Below, piece by piece: positions 31,965 through 35,344 of a DNA stretch of 35,344 nucleotides (position 1 is its first letter; each line of letters starts with the position of its first letter). Origin of the DNA: Embleya sp040605455 (lineage in GTDB: Bacteria; Actinomycetota; Actinomycetes; Streptomycetales; Streptomycetaceae); contig NZ_JBEXCV010000099.1 in assembly GCF_040605455.1 (NCBI RefSeq), forward strand, positions 1 to 35,344, read 5' to 3'. The notes beneath the pieces are model-generated. The model saw nothing but the letters and a program-made list of their open reading frames with translations. It was not told where the DNA came from and made no database searches. The position numbers and the translations under genes are program-made.

Positions 31965-32594
31965 TCAACCCACCGTCGCCGTGGGCGCCTTCCCGGGCAC
32001 CGGCTTCGTCGCCTCTCCCGTGACCGCCGCGTTCCCGCGCGGCGGGCGGATGCCGAGCACCGCGCACGCCGCCGCCACCGCCGGGGCGACCAACGAGCGC
32101 AGATCCTCGTATCCCTCCAGCACCGCCAGCGGGACGGTCAGCGCCGCCAACGCCGCGATCGCGCGCACATCGCCGGCCGAGTCGTGCGCGCACCCGCGCG
32201 CCAGCGCCTGCTGGGTGCGCTCTCGGCACACCATCGCCCGCTCGCCCAGCACCGGCACGGACTTGAAGGTCCGGTCGAACATGAGAATGATCAGCCGGCG
32301 TCGATCGCCCGCGTACAGCTCGCCCATCGCGAGCAACAACTCGCGCGTGGCGGCGGGCGAGAAGGACTGGCCCTCGGCCCGGTCCAGGATCTCCTCCAGT
32401 TCGGCGATGGCCGGCTCGACCAGGTCGGCGAGGATCTCTTCCTTGGTCCGGAAGTAGTAGTACAGGGCCGCCTTGGTCACCCCCGTCGCGTCGGCGATGT
32501 CCTGGAGCGTGGTGGCGCCGTAGGTCTTGTCGGCGAACAGGGTCAACGCGGTCTCGCGGACCCGGCGCCGGGTGTCGCCTCGTTGGCCGGTCAC
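31965..32594 (-). CDS. TetR-family transcriptional regulator
   Basis: A 209-residue repressor. The N-terminal HTH is TRRRVRETALTLFADKTYGA, then TTLQDIADATGVTKAALYYY and FRTKEEILADLV (residues about 8-55), a textbook TetR DNA-binding domain. The C-terminal helical part is the ligand domain, with a Pro/Ala-rich tail. The GTG at 32594 has AAGGG 8 bases upstream and gives normal family length; longer starts run into the operators. It is divergent from an MMPL exporter with two matching operators between them. TetR proteins in this position usually sense a lipid or drug that the exporter moves. Confidence 0.9.
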   Translation of the reverse strand: MTGQRGDTRRRVRETALTLFADKTYGATTLQDIADATGVTKAALYYYFRTKEEILADLVEPAIAELEEILDRAEGQSFSPAATRELLLAMGELYAGDRRRLIILMFDRTFKSVPVLGERAMVCRERTQQALARGCAHDSAGDVRAIAALAALTVPLAVLEGYEDLRSLVAPAVAAACAVLGIRPPRGNAAVTGEATKPVPGKAPTATVG

Positions 32595-32645
32595 GTGCGA
32601 TCCCTTCCCGGTTGCAGGCGCTGTGTGTGCCGTTCGACACCTATA

Positions 32646-32665
32646 TCTACTGTACGGCCAGTAGA
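32646..32665. promoter_or_regulatory. TetR operator 1
   Basis: TCTACTG, six bases (TACGGC), CAGTAGA: perfect 7-bp arms. It lies 52 bp before the TetR start and overlaps TAGATA, a possible -10 for the TetR gene on the minus strand. Confidence 0.75.
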
Positions 32666-32738
32666 AACTACGCCCCACGTAGTACGCGTGTCCACACCTT
32701 CGGAAGGACGTACGCGGGGCTTGGGGCCCGGCATAATT

Positions 32739-32758
32739 TCTACTGTCCGGCTAGTAAA
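32739..32758. promoter_or_regulatory. TetR operator 2
   Basis: The core TACTGTCCGGCTAGTA (32741-32756) matches operator 1 (TACTGTACGGCCAGTA) at 14 of 16 positions. CATAAT at 32733-32738 is a possible -10 of the MMPL gene just beside it, so binding here would block that promoter. Confidence 0.75.
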
Positions 32759-32944
32759 ACTGCTCGGCCATTCGGGCATGTGACCTGCTCACACCTGCCG
32801 GACCGTTGTTTACGCCTGCCCATACCCGCTCGCTTCACACTCCTTTCGGATCCCGCCCGGTGCCGGTGACACGTGTCGCCCCGGGCCGATCCCGCACGCC
32901 TTTGTTCCCCACGTCCCGACTCGCACGAGCCTGGAGACTCCTTC

Positions 32945-35233
32945 ATGGCCACATTCCTGTACCGACTCGGTCGGGCCGCCTTTCGGCGGCGACGCCTGGT
33001 CGTCCTGCTCTGGGTTGCGATCCTCGCCCTGGTCGGATTCGGCGCCTCGCAGGCGTCCGCTCCGGCCGCCAAACCCTTCTCGGTTCCCGGCATCGAGGCG
33101 CAGAAGGCCGTCGACCTGTTGAAGGCCCGCACGCCCGAGGCCGCCGCCGGTGGTGCGAGTGCGCGGATCGTCTTCCGCGCGCCCGCCGGCCAGCAGATCG
33201 ACGCCGCCCAGAACAAGGCGGCCGTCCTGCAGGTGGTCGGCGCGCTCAAGGGCACCGACCAGGTGGCCAGTGCCGCCGACCCGTTCGAGGCGGGCACGGT
33301 CAGCAAGGACCACACCACCGCGTATGCGGCTGTGGCCTACCAGGAACCGGCGGACACGCTGCTCGACAAGACCCGCGACACGCTCTCGCACGCGGCGCAG
33401 CAGGGCCGCGACGCCGGCCTGATCGTCGAGGTCGGCGGTGACGCGCTCCAGACCGACTCCGGCCCGGGCAACGGCGAGATCGTCGGCATCCTGATCGCGG
33501 CCGTGGTCCTGGCGATCACCTTCGGCGCCATGATCGCCGCAGGTCTGCCGCTGCTCACCGCGCTGCTCGGCGTCGCGGTCGGCGTCGGCAGCATCACCGC
33601 CCTCGCGGGCGTGTTCGACCTCTCCCCCACCACCTCGACGCTGGCGATGATGCTCGGCCTGGCGGTCGGCATCGACTACGCGCTGTTCGTGGTCTCGCGC
33701 TATCGCAGCGAGCTGACCCAGGGCCGCGAACCCGAGGACGCGGCCGGCCGGGCGGTGGGCACCGCGGGCTCCGCGGTGGTCTTCGCCGGCCTCACCGTGG
33801 TGGTCGCGCTCGCCGGCCTGGCCGTGGTCGACATCCCGATGCTGACCGAGATGGGCCTGGCCGCGGCCGGGACCGTCGCGGTCGCCGTACTGGTCGCGCT
33901 GACCTTCGTGCCGGCCATCCTGGGCTTCGCGGGCAAGCGCATATTCGGCCGCAAGGACCGCAAGCGCTTCGCCCGGCGGGAGGCCGAGATCGCCGCCGGC
34001 GGCTCCGGTCACCGGCGGGGCACGGACAAGCCCAACATGGGCACCCGCTGGGCGCAGTTCGTGCTGCGCCGCCCGGTCAAGGTCCTGGTGGTCGCGGTGC
34101 TGGGCCTGGGCGCACTCGCGCTGCCCGCCACGAGCATGGAGCTCGGTCTGCCGGACGACAGCGTGAAGTCGACCGACACCACCCAGCGTCGCGGCTACGA
34201 CCTGCTGACCGACAGCTTCGGTCCCGGCTTCAATGGGCCGCTCCTGGTCGTGGTGGACGCCGCGAAGAACAACAACGGCAGGGCCGCGGCGGCCGAGGTC
34301 ACCAACGCGCTGGGCAAGGTCAAGGGCATCGCCTCGATCGCTCCCGCCACCTTCAACAAGGCGGAGAACACCGCGATCATCGAGATCACACCCGCTTCCA
34401 AGCCGAGCAGCAACGCCACCAAGGACCTGGTGCACGCGATCCGTGCCACGGCGGACGAGACCAAGGCCCGTACCGGTGCCGACACGCTCGTCGGCGGCGG
34501 TCCCGCGCTGAACATCGACTTCTCCCAGCGCCTGAACGACGCGCTGCTGCCCTACCTGGCCCTCGTGGTCGGCCTCGCGATCCTGCTGCTGATGGCGGTG
34601 TTCCGGTCGATCCTGGTGCCACTCAAGGCGGCCGGCGGCTTCCTGCTCTCGGTGGTCGCCTCGCTCGGCGCGGTGGTCGCGGTGTTCCAGTGGGGCTGGT
34701 TCGGCAACCTGATCGGGGTCGACCAGACCGGGCCGATCATGAGCATGATGCCGATCTTCCTGGTCGGCATCGTATTCGGACTCGCGATGGACTACGAGGT
34801 CTTCCTGGTCACCGGGATGCGCGAGGCGTACGTGCACGGCGAGAGCCCGAGGCAGTCCGTGGTCAGCGGGTTCAAGCACGGTGCACGGGTGGTCACGGCC
34901 GCCGCGCTGATCATGATCGGGGTGTTCGCCGGCTTCATCGGGGCGCCCGACTCGATGGTCAAGATGATCGGCTTCGGCCTCGCCTCCGCCGTCCTGTTCG
35001 ACGCGTTCGTGGTCCGGATGACCATCGTGCCGGCGGTACTGGCCCTGCTCGGCAAGTCCGCGTGGTGGCTGCCGGCGTGGCTGAGCAAGCTCATCCCGAA
35101 CGTGGACGTCGAGGGTGAGGGGCTGCGCAGGTACCTGGGCGACGACGCCGCGGCCGCGAAGGCGAAGGCGTTCGACCCGGCGAACGGCGACCTGCAGGAC
35201 GTCGACCCCGATCGGGACGCGATCCGGGTCTGA
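32945..35233 (+). CDS. MMPL-family (RND-type) exporter
   Basis: A 762-residue membrane exporter of the MMPL branch of RND transporters, driven by protons. Helix 1 (LVVLLWVAILALVGFGASQA) is followed by a periplasmic loop (about 35-175), helices 2-6, a cytoplasmic linker rich in Arg/Lys (about 330-375), and a repeat of the same plan. The proton-relay Asp-Tyr pairs are GIDYALF (Asp244) in the first half and AMDYEVF (Asp616) in the second, both intact. GGAG lies 8 bases before the ATG at 32945. The length is typical of streptomycete MMPL drug/lipid exporters. Repression by the divergent TetR protein through the two operators is very likely. The cargo is unknown. Confidence 0.92.
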   Translation: MATFLYRLGRAAFRRRRLVVLLWVAILALVGFGASQASAPAAKPFSVPGIEAQKAVDLLKARTPEAAAGGASARIVFRAPAGQQIDAAQNKAAVLQVVGALKGTDQVASAADPFEAGTVSKDHTTAYAAVAYQEPADTLLDKTRDTLSHAAQQGRDAGLIVEVGGDALQTDSGPGNGEIVGILIAAVVLAITFGAMIAAGLPLLTALLGVAVGVGSITALAGVFDLSPTTSTLAMMLGLAVGIDYALFVVSRYRSELTQGREPEDAAGRAVGTAGSAVVFAGLTVVVALAGLAVVDIPMLTEMGLAAAGTVAVAVLVALTFVPAILGFAGKRIFGRKDRKRFARREAEIAAGGSGHRRGTDKPNMGTRWAQFVLRRPVKVLVVAVLGLGALALPATSMELGLPDDSVKSTDTTQRRGYDLLTDSFGPGFNGPLLVVVDAAKNNNGRAAAAEVTNALGKVKGIASIAPATFNKAENTAIIEITPASKPSSNATKDLVHAIRATADETKARTGADTLVGGGPALNIDFSQRLNDALLPYLALVVGLAILLLMAVFRSILVPLKAAGGFLLSVVASLGAVVAVFQWGWFGNLIGVDQTGPIMSMMPIFLVGIVFGLAMDYEVFLVTGMREAYVHGESPRQSVVSGFKHGARVVTAAALIMIGVFAGFIGAPDSMVKMIGFGLASAVLFDAFVVRMTIVPAVLALLGKSAWWLPAWLSKLIPNVDVEGEGLRRYLGDDAAAAKAKAFDPANGDLQDVDPDRDAIRV

Positions 35234-35249
35234 TCGAACCGGCATGGGG

Positions 35250-35287
35250 ACGGGGTGTGCCCGTGCGGGAACTAGGGCACACCCCGT
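35250..35287 (+). terminator. Terminator after MMPL gene
   Basis: ACGGGGTGTGCCC (35250-35262) pairs perfectly with GGGCACACCCCGT (35275-35287) over a 12-base loop and is followed by TTTA. It begins 16 bases after the MMPL stop codon. Confidence 0.85.
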
Positions 35288-35344
35288 TTAGTGGCGCCGG
35301 GGGGCGGGGGGGCTTACGCGTTTCCGGGGGGGGGTGGTGAGACG

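Overview
The window is about 35 kb of very GC-rich DNA with actinobacterial GTG/ATG starts, purine-rich ribosome sites and many one-gene or divergent regulator/target units. The gene families point to a Streptomycetaceae-type chromosome (Streptomyces, Kitasatospora, Embleya or a relative); the genus cannot be fixed from sequence alone. No rRNA, tRNA, CRISPR array or intact insertion sequence is visible. It reads as accessory chromosomal DNA with one intact specialised-metabolite synthetase, several regulator/transporter pairs and several decayed genes.

Layout. 1-3.96 kb: 3' part of a class F-like sortase, a HEAT-repeat protein carrying a biotinyl/lipoyl-like domain without its lysine, a small HTH protein coupled to a SCO6745-family protein, and a septum-formation-type lipoprotein. 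4.19-11.16 kb: a sugar-use locus. A single-ATPase CUT2 ABC importer (ATPase-permease-binding protein, minus strand) is divergent from a YihS-like isomerase, a LacI regulator and a PfkB sugar kinase. Two near-identical 16-bp LacI-type palindromes lie in the divergent promoter. The set fits mannose/fructose use (isomerise, then phosphorylate); a sulfoquinovose route is the alternative. 11.27-13.75 kb: an aminoglycoside-nucleotidyltransferase-like gene facing an operon of a phosphotransferase and a DUF2071 protein. 13.9-16.5 kb: a frameshifted membrane-protein gene and a divergent ArsR/MFS pair with a palindrome over the ArsR ribosome site. 16.7-20.1 kb: a diverged NAD-dependent DNA ligase and a terpene-synthase-fold protein with altered metal-binding motifs. 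20.25-21.27 kb: abutting remnants of a LuxR-type ATPase and an MFS transporter.

21.28-23.70 kb: a PrmC-like methyltransferase preceded by a structured leader, then a divergent MarR/YceI pair. In the leader a GAGAGC segment can pair with either of two GCTCTC copies, the second touching the start codon; a possible short leader ORF overlaps the first stem. This is my best candidate for an undescribed regulatory system. 23.85-27.75 kb: a 1298-aa Pls-type poly(amino acid) synthetase (A-T, then six membrane segments and three hexapeptide-like domains) whose specificity residues fit a basic amino acid. 28.0-30.86 kb: a HAD phosphatase/MFS operon divergent from a DeoR regulator. 31.07-31.87 kb: a VOC gene broken by a frameshift and an amber codon, and a small secreted protein. 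31.97-35.23 kb: a TetR repressor divergent from an MMPL exporter with twin operators between them. Most convergent gene ends carry strong inverted-repeat terminators.
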